A stretch of 64,000 nt of DNA from positions 3,286,001-3,350,000 of the forward strand of contig NZ_VCIA01000001.1 of NCBI RefSeq assembly GCF_005887555.1, given 5' to 3'. A model generated the notes under the pieces. That model ran no database searches. It saw only the letters and a list, made by a program, of their open reading frames with translations, and was not told the DNA's origin. Below, one piece after another: positions 54,799-64,000 of the stretch. Both the position numbers and the translations under genes were made by a program. How positions within the stretch are numbered: position 1 is the stretch's first letter; every line of letters begins with the position of its first letter. This stretch comes from Lentibacillus cibarius. Lineage in GTDB: Bacteria > Bacillota > Bacilli > Bacillales > Amphibacillaceae.

Positions 54799-55458
54799 AT
54801 GGATGTAGCAACTAATTTGGAACGCATTAATCAAAATATTAGGCAAGCGTGTGAAAACAGCGGCAGAAATCCTGCAGAAATAACGGTAATAGGTGTTACG
54901 AAATATGTTACAATAGAGCGAGCAAAAGAAGCGATAAACGCCGGGATCGCGAATCTTGGCGAAAATCGACTGGAAGGCTTTCTAGAGAAATATGAATACA
55001 TACAAGATGATGCATCATGGCATTTCATTGGTACATTGCAATCACGAAAGGTCAAGGATATTATAGACAAAGTTGATGTGATTCACTCACTTGACCGAAT
55101 GTCACTTGCTAAGGAATTGAATAAACGCTCCTCTCGCCCTGTTGACTGTTTTGTACAGGTGAATGTAAGTGGTGAAGAATCTAAACATGGTATTGGCGCC
55201 GACGATGCTGTCTCCTTTATTAAGGAGCTGAAACAATATCCGAATATCCAGGTTGTCGGATTGATGACGATGGCACCGCACATTGATGATGAAGCCTATT
55301 TGCGCAATATTTTCAGGAAGCTGGCATCATTACGGGAGGCGGTAAAGGCTGAACAGTTGCAGCATGCCCCGTGTAATTATTTATCAATGGGGATGACGAA
55401 TGATTATAAAATTGCGATGAAGAGGGAGCGACACATATCCGTATTGGATCAGCACTAG
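54799..55458 (+). CDS. ylmE: PLP-homeostasis protein YlmE (YggS/PipY)
   Basis: A 219-residue alanine-racemase-fold protein that binds pyridoxal phosphate. It is involved in vitamin B6 and amino-acid balance and probably not catalytic. The PLP lysine lies in VIGVTKYVTIERAKEA (about residue 37), and GENRLEGFLEKY, WHFIGTLQSRKVK and the C-terminal LSMGMTNDYKIAM are conserved. GGGGAGGG is somewhat far from the ATG. Confidence 0.93.
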   Translation: MDVATNLERINQNIRQACENSGRNPAEITVIGVTKYVTIERAKEAINAGIANLGENRLEGFLEKYEYIQDDASWHFIGTLQSRKVKDIIDKVDVIHSLDRMSLAKELNKRSSRPVDCFVQVNVSGEESKHGIGADDAVSFIKELKQYPNIQVVGLMTMAPHIDDEAYLRNIFRKLASLREAVKAEQLQHAPCNYLSMGMTNDYKIAMKRERHISVLDQH

Positions 55459-55486
55459 TTGGTCCCCAATAAGCGAGGTGAAGATA

Positions 55487-55927
55487 ATGAGTGTGATGAA
55501 CAAATTAAAAACATTTTTCACAGTAGACGAGGAAGAGATGTACGTTGACCAGGGTGCAGATAACGATATGCCTGATGCTAGGTCCGGATTCGAGCAAAAA
55601 CGGAGCGGCGAAAATGTTGTTAATTTAACAAGTATCCAGCAGCAGTCATCGAAAGTTGTATTATATGAGCCGCGCAATTACAATGAAGCACAGGAGATTG
55701 CCGACAATGTGGTGAATAGACGGGCCGTAGTCATTAATTTGCATCGTGTCGATCACCAGCAGGCGAAACGCATTGTCGACTTTTTAAGCGGAACCGTGTA
55801 TGCCGTGAATGGAGACATTCAGAAACTTGGTTCCGGGACATTTTTATGTACACCGGAAAATGTGGATGTTTCGGGAAGTATAACTAATACATTAACAGAA
55901 GAAGACGAATCTTATAAAGGATGGTAA
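55487..55927 (+). CDS. sepF: Cell-division protein SepF
   Basis: A 146-residue FtsZ-bundling membrane anchor. The N-terminal amphipathic helix SVMNKLKTFFTVDE binds membrane. A linker of about 45 residues leads to the ring-forming domain (about 53-130: KVVLYEPRNYNEAQEIAD, VVINLHRVDHQQAKRIVDFLSG). The ATG at 55487 has GCGAGGTGA at good distance. It overlaps functionally with FtsA. The neighbours ylmG and ylmH follow after 6 bp and 9 bp. Confidence 0.95.
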   Translation: MSVMNKLKTFFTVDEEEMYVDQGADNDMPDARSGFEQKRSGENVVNLTSIQQQSSKVVLYEPRNYNEAQEIADNVVNRRAVVINLHRVDHQQAKRIVDFLSGTVYAVNGDIQKLGSGTFLCTPENVDVSGSITNTLTEEDESYKGW

Positions 55928-55933
55928 CAGCGT

Positions 55934-56197
55934 ATGGGAACACTATTTGTTTTATTGTCCGGGGCATTGCAACTGTACAGCTTTGCGCTAATTATTTATA
56001 TTTTCATGTCCTGGTTCCCCGGGGCACGTGAATCAGCATTCGGGAGTTTTTTAACGAAAATATGCGAACCGTATCTTGAACCATTCCGGAAGATCATACC
56101 ACCACTAGGCATGATTGATTTTTCCCCGATTGTCGCTATTATGGTTCTTTATTTTGCCAGAATGTATGGTGTCCCGGTTCTATTCAACTGGTTCTAG
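55934..56197 (+). CDS. ylmG: YggT-family membrane protein YlmG
   Basis: An 87-residue protein with two membrane helices and the motif [31 protein letters not shown] between them, typical of the YggT family. This family is tied to division-site and nucleoid organisation in cyanobacteria and plastids. It sits directly between sepF and ylmH. Confidence 0.93.
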   Translation: MGTLFVLLSGALQLYSFALIIYIFMSWFPGARESAFGSFLTKICEPYLEPFRKIIPPLGMIDFSPIVAIMVLYFARMYGVPVLFNWF

Positions 56198-56206
56198 GTG
56201 GTTGCG

Positions 56207-56983
56207 ATGGATATATACCAGCATTTCAGAAAAGAAGAGCAGCCATTCATTGACCATGCCTTGTCTTGGATAAGGGATGTGGAGATGACGTATCAGCCAA
56301 AGCTTACTGATTTTTTGGATCCGAGGGAACAGCAGATTGTTGACATGCTTGCCGGGACAAGTCTTGAGGATTTACAGGTCTGCACATATGGAGGAAGTCC
56401 AGCAGCCGAACGGAAACGGGTCATGATTGCACCAATGTATGAAACCATTACGGAAGATTCGTTCCACTTGGCTTTATTGCAGGCTTCCTACCATAATAAG
56501 TTTATTTCCATTACACACCGTGACGTAATGGGCGCATTCTTATCACTCGGTGTCAAACGGAAAAAACTGGGCGATATTACTGTGGCGGATGGACAGGTGC
56601 AAATGATCACAACGGATGAAATTGCTATGTATATACGGTTGAATCTTACAGCCATCAAAAAAGCGAGCATCAGCCTGGAAGAAAAGCCGCTTTCAGCAAT
56701 CATAGAAAGTGAAACGACTTGGGTGCCATCCGATTATATTGTGTCTTCATTGCGACTGGATACCGTTTTGAAATCCATCTACAAATTATCCAGAAAACAT
56801 GCAGCTGAAATGATTACAAAAGGTTTGGTAAAGGTGAATCATAAGGTTGCCGACGACAAAAAATTCACCCTTGAAGAAGGTGATATACTTTCACTGCGGG
56901 GAAAAGGCAGAAGCAAGCTAGTGCGTATCAACGGGTACACGAAGAAAGATAATATAAGTATAACTGCCGCTGTATTAAAATAA
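56207..56983 (+). CDS. ylmH: S4-domain RNA-binding protein YlmH
   Basis: A 258-residue protein. The C-terminal S4 domain (about 180-240: LRLDTVLKSIYKLSRKHAAEMI, GLVKVNHKVADD) binds RNA. The N-terminal part holds FLDPREQQIVDML and an MMR-like YGGSPAAERKRVMI segment. Links to ribosome-associated quality control and cell division have been reported for the family. The ATG at 56207 follows AGGTGG; a GTG three codons upstream starts right at the ylmG stop. Confidence 0.92.
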   Translation: MDIYQHFRKEEQPFIDHALSWIRDVEMTYQPKLTDFLDPREQQIVDMLAGTSLEDLQVCTYGGSPAAERKRVMIAPMYETITEDSFHLALLQASYHNKFISITHRDVMGAFLSLGVKRKKLGDITVADGQVQMITTDEIAMYIRLNLTAIKKASISLEEKPLSAIIESETTWVPSDYIVSSLRLDTVLKSIYKLSRKHAAEMITKGLVKVNHKVADDKKFTLEEGDILSLRGKGRSKLVRINGYTKKDNISITAAVLK

Positions 56984-57094
56984 TTCGGCACATGATGCAG
57001 GATTTTTGGATTTAGTGTCGAAAAAGATAATATGCTGCACTAATTGACTTATATGATGATGATTGTAACTGATAAATATAAGGAGGTGGTTTGT

Positions 57095-57610
57095 GTGTCA
57101 TTATCACCGCTTGACATTCACAACAAAGAGTTCACACGAAGTTTTCGCGGCTATGACGAAGATGAGGTCAACGAATTTCTTGATCAGATTATTAAAGATT
57201 ATGAAATGACTATTCGTGAAAAGAAAGAATTACAGGAACAGGTTGAACAACTGAACGAGAAACTGTCCCACTTCACCAATATCGAAAACACACTGAACAA
57301 TTCCATTTTAATCGCCCAAGAAACGGCTGAAGAATTGAAGGGAAATGCACAGAAGGAATCGAAACTGATTATCAAAGAAGCAGAGAAAAATGCTGACCGG
57401 ATTGTAAATGAGGCGCTAAATAAATCACGTAAAATTGAAGTGGACGTGGAGGAACTGAAAAAACAGGCAAAAGTTTTTCGTACCCGTCTAAGAATGCTTG
57501 TGGAAGCCCAGTTGGAAGTGATTAATACCAACGATTGGGAAGATTTATTTGATGAGGAAATGGAAGAAGAGCAGGAAGAAACACACGAATATGCCGACAG
57601 TAATGCTTAA
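57095..57610 (+). CDS. divIVA: Cell-division initiation/polar protein DivIVA
   Basis: A 171-residue coiled-coil protein that binds negatively curved membrane at poles and septa, recruiting MinJ/MinCD and, in sporulation, chromosome-anchoring factors. The N-terminal membrane-binding domain SLSPLDIHNKEFTRSFRGYD is exact for the family. Long coiled coils follow (about 30-135), and the tail is acidic. The start is GTG at 57095 behind AAGGAGGTGG; the longer ATG frame from 57044 has no ribosome site. Confidence 0.95.
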   Translation: MSLSPLDIHNKEFTRSFRGYDEDEVNEFLDQIIKDYEMTIREKKELQEQVEQLNEKLSHFTNIENTLNNSILIAQETAEELKGNAQKESKLIIKEAEKNADRIVNEALNKSRKIEVDVEELKKQAKVFRTRLRMLVEAQLEVINTNDWEDLFDEEMEEEQEETHEYADSNA

Positions 57611-57613
57611 ACC

Positions 57614-57642
57614 TTGACGTTCCTTGGAATTTTACATATAAT
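57614..57642 (+). promoter_or_regulatory. Sigma-A promoter of ileS
   Basis: TTGACG (57614-57619), 17-bp spacer, TATAAT (57637-57642), placing the start near 57649. Confidence 0.8.
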
Positions 57643-57649
57643 GCATAAT

Positions 57650-57917
57650 CATAAAGGTTCAATTGAATATATTGATTATGATGACGGAGACAGTATGAAT
57701 GCCGCCACTGCCCAGCGAATCAGGGATGGTGAAAGCCTGATACAGCAAGGCACTTCAGAAGATCACTCCCGAGTATCCATTTTGAATACGAGTAGAAATG
57801 GACGGTTCATTCCCGTTACAGATATCAAGTGAATTTAAAATGAGCGCTAATTTTAAATTTATAAGGGTGGTACCGCGAGTCTTCTCGTCCCTTTTTGGGA
57901 TAGAGAGGACTTTTTTT
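57650..57917 (+). ncRNA. T-box riboswitch leader of ileS
   Basis: The conserved T-box sequence AGGGTGGTACCGCG lies at about 57865. It is followed by a terminator stem (AGTCTTCTCGTCCC with GGGATAGAGAGGACT, then TTTTTTT). In stem I a likely specifier is ATC (57762-57764), an isoleucine codon. Uncharged tRNA-Ile would favour the antiterminator and switch ileS on. Confidence 0.93.
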
Positions 57918-57992
57918 ATTTACAGGCCAGACTGTGAGATAAGTAACAATACTTGCCAAGAGAATTTTAAAAATGAATAGGAGGAAATTAAA

Positions 57993-60749
57993 TTGGATTA
58001 TAAAGATACATTACTGATGCCAAAGACTAAGTTTCCGATGCGCGGGAATTTACCAAATAAAGAACCTGAGCGTCAGCAAAAATGGGATGACGATCGAATT
58101 TATGAAAAAGGGTTGGAACGCACGCAAGGACGTCCACTGTTTATCCTGCATGATGGCCCTCCATATGCGAATGGCGACTTGCATATCGGACACGCCCTTA
58201 ACAAAATATTGAAAGACTTTATCACAAGATATAAATCAATGAGCGGTTATCACGCACCATATGTTCCTGGCTGGGATACGCACGGGTTGCCAATAGAAAC
58301 GGCTTTGACGAAAAAGAAAAAAGTTGACCGGAAAAAGATGAGCATTCCTGAATTCAGACAAAAGTGTGCCGAATATGCTATGGTGCAGCTTGATAATCAG
58401 CGTAATCAATTCAAAAAACTCGGTGTCCGTGGAGACTGGGAAAATCCGTATATCACCCTAACGAAAGATTATGAAGCCGCACAAATCAAAGTGTTTGGTG
58501 AAATGGCCAAAAAAGGCTATATTTACCGGGGGCTGAAACCCGTTTACTGGTCACCTTCTTCAGAGTCAGCTTTGGCAGAGGCGGAAATTGAATACCATGA
58601 TAAACGGTCACCATCCATTTATGTGACATTTGACGTGACAGACGGCAAAGATGTCCTGGATGGTGATGAGAAAATCATCATTTGGACGACAACACCATGG
58701 ACGATTCCTGCCAATCTTGGAATTGCCTTCCATCCAGAACTGGAGTATGCCGTTGTCGCGGTGAATGGTGAGAAATATGTGATTGCCCATGAATTACTGG
58801 AGACGCTGACAGAGACGCTGGAGTGGGAAAACCCGGAAGTTATTAAAACGTTTAAAGGTGAAAAAGCAGATAAAGTTGTAGCTAGACACCCGTTTTACGA
58901 TCGTGACTCCCTTGTCATGCTTGGTGAACATGTGACGACTGATGCTGGTACCGGCTGTGTTCATACAGCACCAGGACATGGGGAGGATGACTTCTATATG
59001 TCACGAACATATGGTATCGAACCGCTCTCCCCGGTTGATGACAAGGGCTATTTCACAAGTGAAGCACCTGGATTTGAAGGGCTGTTTTACGACCAGGCAA
59101 ATAAAGTGATTACTGAAAAACTGGACGAAGCGGGCGCGTTGCTGCAGCTTACATTCATTACCCATTCGTATCCGCATGATTGGCGTACGAAAAAACCGAC
59201 GATTTTCCGGGCGACGTCCCAATGGTTTGCTTCTATTAAAGACTTTCGTCAGGATATTCTGGATGAAATCAATCGAATCAACTGGTATCCGGCATGGGGG
59301 GAAACACGCCTTTATAACATGGTACGCGATCGTGAAGACTGGTGCATCTCCCGCCAGCGGACTTGGGGTGTGCCAATGCCCGTATTCTACGCTGAAGATG
59401 GTACACCAATCATCAATGATGAGACAATTACACATGTTTCTAATTTATTTGCTGAACACGGGTCAAACGTTTGGTTTGAGTGGGAGGCAAGTGAGCTTTT
59501 GCCGGAAGGGTTCACTTCCGAACATAGCCCAAATGGCAAATTTACAAAAGAAACGGATATTATGGACGTCTGGTTTGACTCCGGTTCCTCACATGAGGCT
59601 GTTTTGATGGGAAGGGAAGATCATAAGCGCCCCGCTGATGTTTACCTGGAAGGGAGCGATCAGTATCGTGGCTGGTTTAATTCTTCCATCTCAACAGCAG
59701 TGGCGGTGACCGGTAAGGCACCGTTCGAAACGATTATCAGCCATGGTTTTACACTTGACGGTAATGGACGTAAAATGAGCAAGTCGCTCGGCAATGTCAT
59801 GGATCCGTTGAAAGTTCAAAAACAGCTTGGTTCGGATATTTTACGCCTTTGGGTGTCATCTGTTGATTATCAAGCAGATGTGCGTATTTCGCAGGAGATT
59901 CTCAAACAGATTTCAGAGGCTTACCGGAAGATCCGTAACACCATCCGGTTCATGCTCGGAAACTTAGCTGATTTTGACCCGGAAAGAGATGCAGTGCCTG
60001 AAGCAGAAATGGAAGAAGCTGACCGTTACATGCTGCACCGGCTGCAACATGTGCTAAAAAATGTCAGGGACAGTTATGACGTTTATGAGTTTTCACCGAT
60101 TTACTCACAGATTCATAATTTCTGTACCGTTGATTTAAGCTCATTCTACCTTGATTTTGCCAAAGATATTTTATATATCGAGGCAGCTAACAGTCATCGA
60201 CGCAGAAGCATTCAGACAGCTTATTACGAGATTGTAACTACCTTAGTGAAACTGCTGACACCAATCATTCCTCATACGGCTGATGAAATTTGGGAATACA
60301 TTCCTGGTGTAACGGAGGAAAGTGTTCAGCTGACAGATATTCCTGAGCCAAGAGACATTACTAGCTTTAGCGAAATTTATGAGAAATGGGATCACTTTAT
60401 GCAGGTAAGGGACGATGTCTTGAAAGCATTGGAAGAAGCACGGGAAGCGAAAATCATCGGAAAGTCGCTTGAAGCTAAGCTCACCATCGTGCCAAAAGAC
60501 AACAAGACGAAAGAAGTGCTCGATGGTATTCCCAATGTGCATCAGCTATTCATCGTTTCTGAAGCTGATATTACCGATGAAGCACCGGATGCGAATGAGT
60601 ATGCAAACGTACATGTGCTTGTAGAAAAACATCCCGGCGAAAAGTGTGCACGCTGCTGGACAGCTGCCGAAACTGTCGGTCAGGATGAGCACCACCCGGA
60701 TTTATGTTCCCGGTGTGCAGATATTGTGAACGAACATTACAGTGCATGA
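57993..60749 (+). CDS. ileS: Isoleucyl-tRNA synthetase
   Basis: A 918-residue class I synthetase. It has the HIGH motif ([11 protein letters not shown], about residue 57), the CP1 editing domain (about 200-390, with [15 protein letters not shown]), the KMSKS motif ([10 protein letters not shown], about 594), the anticodon-binding domain, and a C-terminal zinc site with CARCW and CSRC. This is the bacterial, mupirocin-sensitive type layout. The start is a TTG at 57993 with GGAGGAAA upstream. It is controlled by the T-box leader and ends in a strong terminator. Confidence 0.98.
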   Translation: MDYKDTLLMPKTKFPMRGNLPNKEPERQQKWDDDRIYEKGLERTQGRPLFILHDGPPYANGDLHIGHALNKILKDFITRYKSMSGYHAPYVPGWDTHGLPIETALTKKKKVDRKKMSIPEFRQKCAEYAMVQLDNQRNQFKKLGVRGDWENPYITLTKDYEAAQIKVFGEMAKKGYIYRGLKPVYWSPSSESALAEAEIEYHDKRSPSIYVTFDVTDGKDVLDGDEKIIIWTTTPWTIPANLGIAFHPELEYAVVAVNGEKYVIAHELLETLTETLEWENPEVIKTFKGEKADKVVARHPFYDRDSLVMLGEHVTTDAGTGCVHTAPGHGEDDFYMSRTYGIEPLSPVDDKGYFTSEAPGFEGLFYDQANKVITEKLDEAGALLQLTFITHSYPHDWRTKKPTIFRATSQWFASIKDFRQDILDEINRINWYPAWGETRLYNMVRDREDWCISRQRTWGVPMPVFYAEDGTPIINDETITHVSNLFAEHGSNVWFEWEASELLPEGFTSEHSPNGKFTKETDIMDVWFDSGSSHEAVLMGREDHKRPADVYLEGSDQYRGWFNSSISTAVAVTGKAPFETIISHGFTLDGNGRKMSKSLGNVMDPLKVQKQLGSDILRLWVSSVDYQADVRISQEILKQISEAYRKIRNTIRFMLGNLADFDPERDAVPEAEMEEADRYMLHRLQHVLKNVRDSYDVYEFSPIYSQIHNFCTVDLSSFYLDFAKDILYIEAANSHRRRSIQTAYYEIVTTLVKLLTPIIPHTADEIWEYIPGVTEESVQLTDIPEPRDITSFSEIYEKWDHFMQVRDDVLKALEEAREAKIIGKSLEAKLTIVPKDNKTKEVLDGIPNVHQLFIVSEADITDEAPDANEYANVHVLVEKHPGEKCARCWTAAETVGQDEHHPDLCSRCADIVNEHYSA

Positions 60750-60786
60750 AATAGGAAAGAACTCAAAATTAAATAGCGTAGTAGAA

Positions 60787-60829
60787 AAAACAGGGATACT
60801 GATGAAGTCAGTATCCCTGTTTTAGTATA
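60787..60829 (+). terminator. Terminator after ileS
   Basis: Perfect stem AAACAGGGATACTGA / TCAGTATCCCTGTTT with a TGAAG loop. Confidence 0.92.
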
Positions 60830-60844
60830 AATTTTGCGTACGTA

Positions 60845-61560
60845 GGACTCGAGAAGCCGCCTCGAGACCAAATCGAAGCACAAAAGTGGTAGAAAAGGTC
60901 TTGAGAAGCCGTCTCGCGACCAAATCGAAGCACAAAAGTGGTAGAAAAGGTCTTGAGAAGCCGTCTCGAAACCAAATCAAAGCACAAAAGTGGTAGAAAA
61001 GGTCTTGAGAAGCCGTCTCGAAACCAAATCGAAGCACAAAAGTGGCCGAAAAGGTCTTGAGAAGCTGTCTCGAAACCAAATAGAAGCTCAAAAGTAGTCG
61101 AAAAGGTCTTGAGAGGCCGTCTCGAAACCAAATTGAAGCACAAAGGTAGTCGAAAAGGTCCCGAGAAGCCGCCTCGAAACCAAATCGAAGCACAAAAGTG
61201 GCCGAAAAGGTCCCGAGAAGCCGTCTCGAGACCAAATCGAAGCACAAAAGTAGTCGAAAAGGTCTCGAGAAGCCGCCTCGAGACCAAATCGAAGCACAAA
61301 AGTGGCCGAAAAGGTCTTGAGAGGCCGTCTCGAAACCAAATCGAAGCACAAAAGTGGTAGAAAAGGTCTCGAGAGGCCGTCTCGAAACCAAATTGAAGCA
61401 CAAAAGTAGTCGAAAAGGTCCCGAGAAGCCGCCTCGAAACCAAATCGAAGCACAAAAGTGGCCGAAAAGGTCTTGAGAGGCTGTCTCGAAACCAAAACGG
61501 AGCTCATATGCGGCCGAAAAGGTCTCGAGAAGGCGTCTCAAGACCAAACTGGCACCTGAA
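60845..61560. repeat. Tandem array of fourteen 52-bp palindrome-bearing units
   Basis: Fourteen palindromes start at 60845 and every 52 bp up to 61521, without a single insertion or deletion. Each unit is a 25-bp inverted repeat (left arm GGTCTYGAG-like, 7-base centre AAGCCGY, right arm CTCGARACC-like) and a 27-bp linker (AAATCGAAGCACAAAAGTGG, then CCGAAAA or a variant). The best palindrome is copy 9 (61261-61285), with 9+9 matched bases. GAG...CTC is unchanged in all copies. Linkers fall into three variants (GTGGTAG, GTGGCCG, GTAGTCG). Edge copies are the most diverged. Stop-free frames through it are a by-product, because 52 is not a multiple of 3. Confidence 0.95.
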
Positions 61561-61724
61561 GCGGAAATCCAAGGCACACGCCGATTGTTTCGTATTTAAA
61601 TGGTGAAATTCACTCATATAGTAATAAAAGTCATAATGAAGTCAGGATTTTAAGTGTATGATAATACAGGGTAACTGTTTTTGTGGTAAAATAATCAAGA
61701 GAGAAAACAGTTGGAGGAACTAGC

Positions 61725-62225
61725 ATGTATGTATATTACATATTGGCACTACTTGTGATTGCGATCGATCAGCTGACTAAGTGGGCAGTTGTAAAAACCA
61801 TGACGTTTGGGGAACAAATAACGATTATTGGTGACTTCTTCTATTTAACGTCCCATCGTAATAGTGGGGCGGCGTGGGGCATTTTACAGGGACAAATGGC
61901 CTTTTTCTACATCATAACAGTGATTGTCATTATCGGTGTGATTTATTTCATGCAAACATATGCAAAGGGAAATCAGTTGCTGTCTATTGCGTTAAGCCTG
62001 ATTCTTGGCGGTGCAATCGGAAATTTCATTGACCGACTGTTCCGAAATGAAGTTGTGGATTTTTTTGACTTCATTATTTTCGGGTATGATTATCCGATCT
62101 TTAATATTGCAGACGCCTCCTTGGTTGTTGGTGTGATTCTGGTAATTATCTCAACTATTATAGATGAACGAAAGGAAAAGCGTAAACATGATACAACAGC
62201 ACAGCGTAACGGAAACGGAGCATAA
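61725..62225 (+). CDS. lspA: Lipoprotein signal peptidase LspA
   Basis: A 166-residue membrane aspartic protease with four helices that removes signal peptides from prolipoproteins such as CtaC and YlaJ of this window. It has [20 protein letters not shown], and the catalytic Asp in [16 protein letters not shown] and [23 protein letters not shown] precedes the ATG. It overlaps rluD by 38 bases. Confidence 0.97.
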   Translation: MYVYYILALLVIAIDQLTKWAVVKTMTFGEQITIIGDFFYLTSHRNSGAAWGILQGQMAFFYIITVIVIIGVIYFMQTYAKGNQLLSIALSLILGGAIGNFIDRLFRNEVVDFFDFIIFGYDYPIFNIADASLVVGVILVIISTIIDERKEKRKHDTTAQRNGNGA

Positions 62226-63096
62226 TACACGGATTGATAAACTGCTGACGGGACTTGTTGCTGATGTGTCTCGTTCACAGGTTCAGTCATGGATAACAGA
62301 CGGATATGTTCGTGTTAATGAAACAAAGGTGAAAACCAATTATAAATGTCAGACCGGTGATGTTGTCGAATGGGCAGTGCCCGAGCCGGAGTCTATGACA
62401 ATCGAACCGGAAAGTATTCCATTGGAAATTGTATACGAGGATGCCGATTTACTGGTCGTCAATAAACCAAGAGGGATGGTCGTTCATCCGTCGGCAGGCC
62501 ATCAATCCGGGACATTGGTGAATGCATTGCTTTATCACTGTGACAGTTTATCGCACATCAATGGGGAGGAGCGCCCGGGCATCGTGCACCGTATTGATAA
62601 AGATACGAGCGGACTGTTGCTTGCCGCCAAAAATGATGAGACACATGAGCGTCTTGCCGAACAATTATCTGCCAAAAATGTGGACCGCCAATACGAAGCA
62701 ATTGTCGATGGGGTAATCGGCCATGAAACCGGTGTGATTGACGCGCCAATTGGTAGAGATCCGAGTAACCGGCAAAGGATGGGGGTCATTGATCATGGGA
62801 AAGATGCTGTGACCCATTTCAAGGTGCTACAACGGTACAGTAATTTCACCCATATTTCATGTCAGCTGGAAACAGGCCGGACCCATCAAATACGCGTTCA
62901 TATGAAGTATATTGGTTATCCGATTGTCGGTGATCCCAAGTATGGACAGCGGAAAACGATACGTATTGGTGGTCAGGCTTTGCATGCAAAATCATTGGCA
63001 TTCACCCATCCGAAAACAGGGGAGAAACTGGACTTTGTTGTAGAAGCTCCATCTTATTTTCACGAGCTTCTGACACAATTTGAGAAAATGTATTGA
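62188..63096 (+). CDS. rluD: Large-subunit pseudouridine synthase of the RluD family
   Basis: A 302-residue enzyme (B. subtilis YlyB). An N-terminal S4 domain (about 10-75: [23 protein letters not shown]) is followed by the RluD/RsuA catalytic domain with the active Asp in [16 protein letters not shown], then [26 protein letters not shown]. It isomerises uridines in 23S rRNA. The ATG at 62188 lies inside the end of lspA; another ATG at 62164 gives eight more residues. Confidence 0.93.
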   Translation: MIQQHSVTETEHNTRIDKLLTGLVADVSRSQVQSWITDGYVRVNETKVKTNYKCQTGDVVEWAVPEPESMTIEPESIPLEIVYEDADLLVVNKPRGMVVHPSAGHQSGTLVNALLYHCDSLSHINGEERPGIVHRIDKDTSGLLLAAKNDETHERLAEQLSAKNVDRQYEAIVDGVIGHETGVIDAPIGRDPSNRQRMGVIDHGKDAVTHFKVLQRYSNFTHISCQLETGRTHQIRVHMKYIGYPIVGDPKYGQRKTIRIGGQALHAKSLAFTHPKTGEKLDFVVEAPSYFHELLTQFEKMY

Positions 63097-63121
63097 CATC
63101 AGCTGACAATTCTGTGATAAT
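63093..63121 (+). promoter_or_regulatory. Promoter of the pyrimidine operon
   Basis: TTGACA (63093-63098), 17-bp spacer and GATAAT (63116-63121). It begins at the rluD stop. Confidence 0.75.
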
Positions 63122-63144
63122 AAGTTTAGTTAATAGTGAACCTT

Positions 63145-63810
<666 letters not shown>

Positions 63811-63821
63811 ATAAACAGACC

Positions 63822-63925
63822 TTTAAGTAAATCCAGTGAGGTTTAGAAGGTCGCTTACAGGAAACGTGTATTGATTCTAGGGACACGTGTACCTCTTTGC
63901 GGCCTAACGCAAAGAGGTTTTTTAA
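63822..63925 (+). ncRNA. PyrR-responsive attenuator 2 (upstream of pyrP)
   Basis: ATCCAGTGAGGTTTAGAAGGT at about 63832 is the PyrR site. A terminator ACCTCTTTGCG / CGCAAAGAGGTTTTTT follows at 63890-63924. Confidence 0.9.
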
Positions 63926-63961
63926 TGTCCTAATCTATATAGAAAGTGGGAGGAGATTGTT

Positions 63962-64000
63962 ATGAATAAACAGGAAATGGTCATGGATGTACAGGATGCA
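63962..64000 (+). CDS. pyrP: Start of a second pyr-operon gene, likely uracil permease (partial)
   Basis: Only 13 residues (MNKQEMVMDVQDA) are visible before the window ends. GGGAGGAG precedes the ATG. The second PyrR attenuator before it and the short polar N-terminus fit pyrP, the uracil permease that follows pyrR in B. subtilis; pyrB is the main alternative. The call rests mostly on synteny. Confidence 0.6.
   Translation, partial: MNKQEMVMDVQDA

Noticed and set aside
57614..57832. Plus-strand 72-residue frame upstream of ileS
   Set aside because: It lies within the ileS promoter and T-box leader.
60845..61560. CRISPR array
   Set aside because: The units are contiguous near-identical copies including the linkers; there are no unique spacers and no cas genes nearby.
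60808..61577. Three overlapping minus-strand frames of 139-251 residues (FRDGFSRPF..., CFDLVSRR...) and one plus frame in the 52-bp array
   Set aside because: All minus frames are open simply because the repeated unit lacks stop triplets and 52 is not a multiple of 3. There is no ribosome site, and the frames cycle through the same DNA.

Overview
The window is a vegetative and sporulation core segment of a low-GC, endospore-forming Firmicute. Gene content and order follow Bacillus subtilis closely (ylaJ-ylaN-ftsW-pycA-ctaABCDEFG-ylbB...ylbP-bshC-dcw cluster-spoIIGA-sigE-sigG-ylm cluster-divIVA-ileS-lspA-rluD-pyrR). Protein sequences, intergenic repeats and the bshC gene suggest a halotolerant Bacillaceae of the Virgibacillus/Oceanobacillus/Lentibacillus type; the genus is an inference.

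Layout. 1-3245: ylaJ/ylaL on the minus strand, then ylaN and ftsW. 3233-6676: pyruvate carboxylase. 6735-14649: heme A synthesis and the caa3 cytochrome oxidase operon (ctaA divergent from ctaBCDEF, then ctaG and a DUF420 gene). 14700-29133: the ylb region, broken by a complete ISLre2-type insertion sequence between ylbE and ylbF and carrying a frameshifted coaD. 29344-31643: a DUF3397 membrane protein and bshC. 31941-48741: the division and cell-wall cluster mraZ-rsmH-ftsL-pbpB-spoVD-murE-murF-mraY-murD-spoVE-divIB-ftsA-ftsZ; murG and murB, usual between spoVE and divIB, are not here. 48997-50438: two uncharacterised membrane-protein genes inserted between ftsZ and spoIIGA. 50826-53444: spoIIGA-sigE-sigG. 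53600-57610: ylmC-ylmD-ylmE-sepF-ylmG-ylmH-divIVA. 57614-60749: T-box-controlled ileS. 60845-61560: a tandem array of fourteen 52-bp units. 61725-64000: lspA, rluD and the start of the pyrimidine operon with two PyrR attenuators.

How it works together. The cta block builds the terminal oxidase. The dcw block makes lipid II precursors and the divisome (FtsL, PBP2B, DivIB, FtsA, FtsZ, SepF, DivIVA). SpoVD, SpoVE, SpoIIGA, SigE and SigG turn the same machinery to spore formation. Regulation can be read directly at several points: a MraZ-like GTGG repeat before mraZ, a sigma-H-type promoter before ftsAZ, a Spo0A-type promoter with a long spacer before spoIIGA, a hairpin burying the sigG ribosome binding site, the ileS T-box and the PyrR attenuators.

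The least explained signal is the 52-bp array between ileS and lspA. Its units hold an inverted repeat (GGTCTCGAG-N7-CTCGAGACC in the best copy) at a strictly constant period, with no indel over fourteen copies. The period equals about five turns of B-DNA. Other points for a second look are the coaD frameshift at a GGGGGGC heptamer, hairpins inside the IS leader, and several structured intergenic elements.
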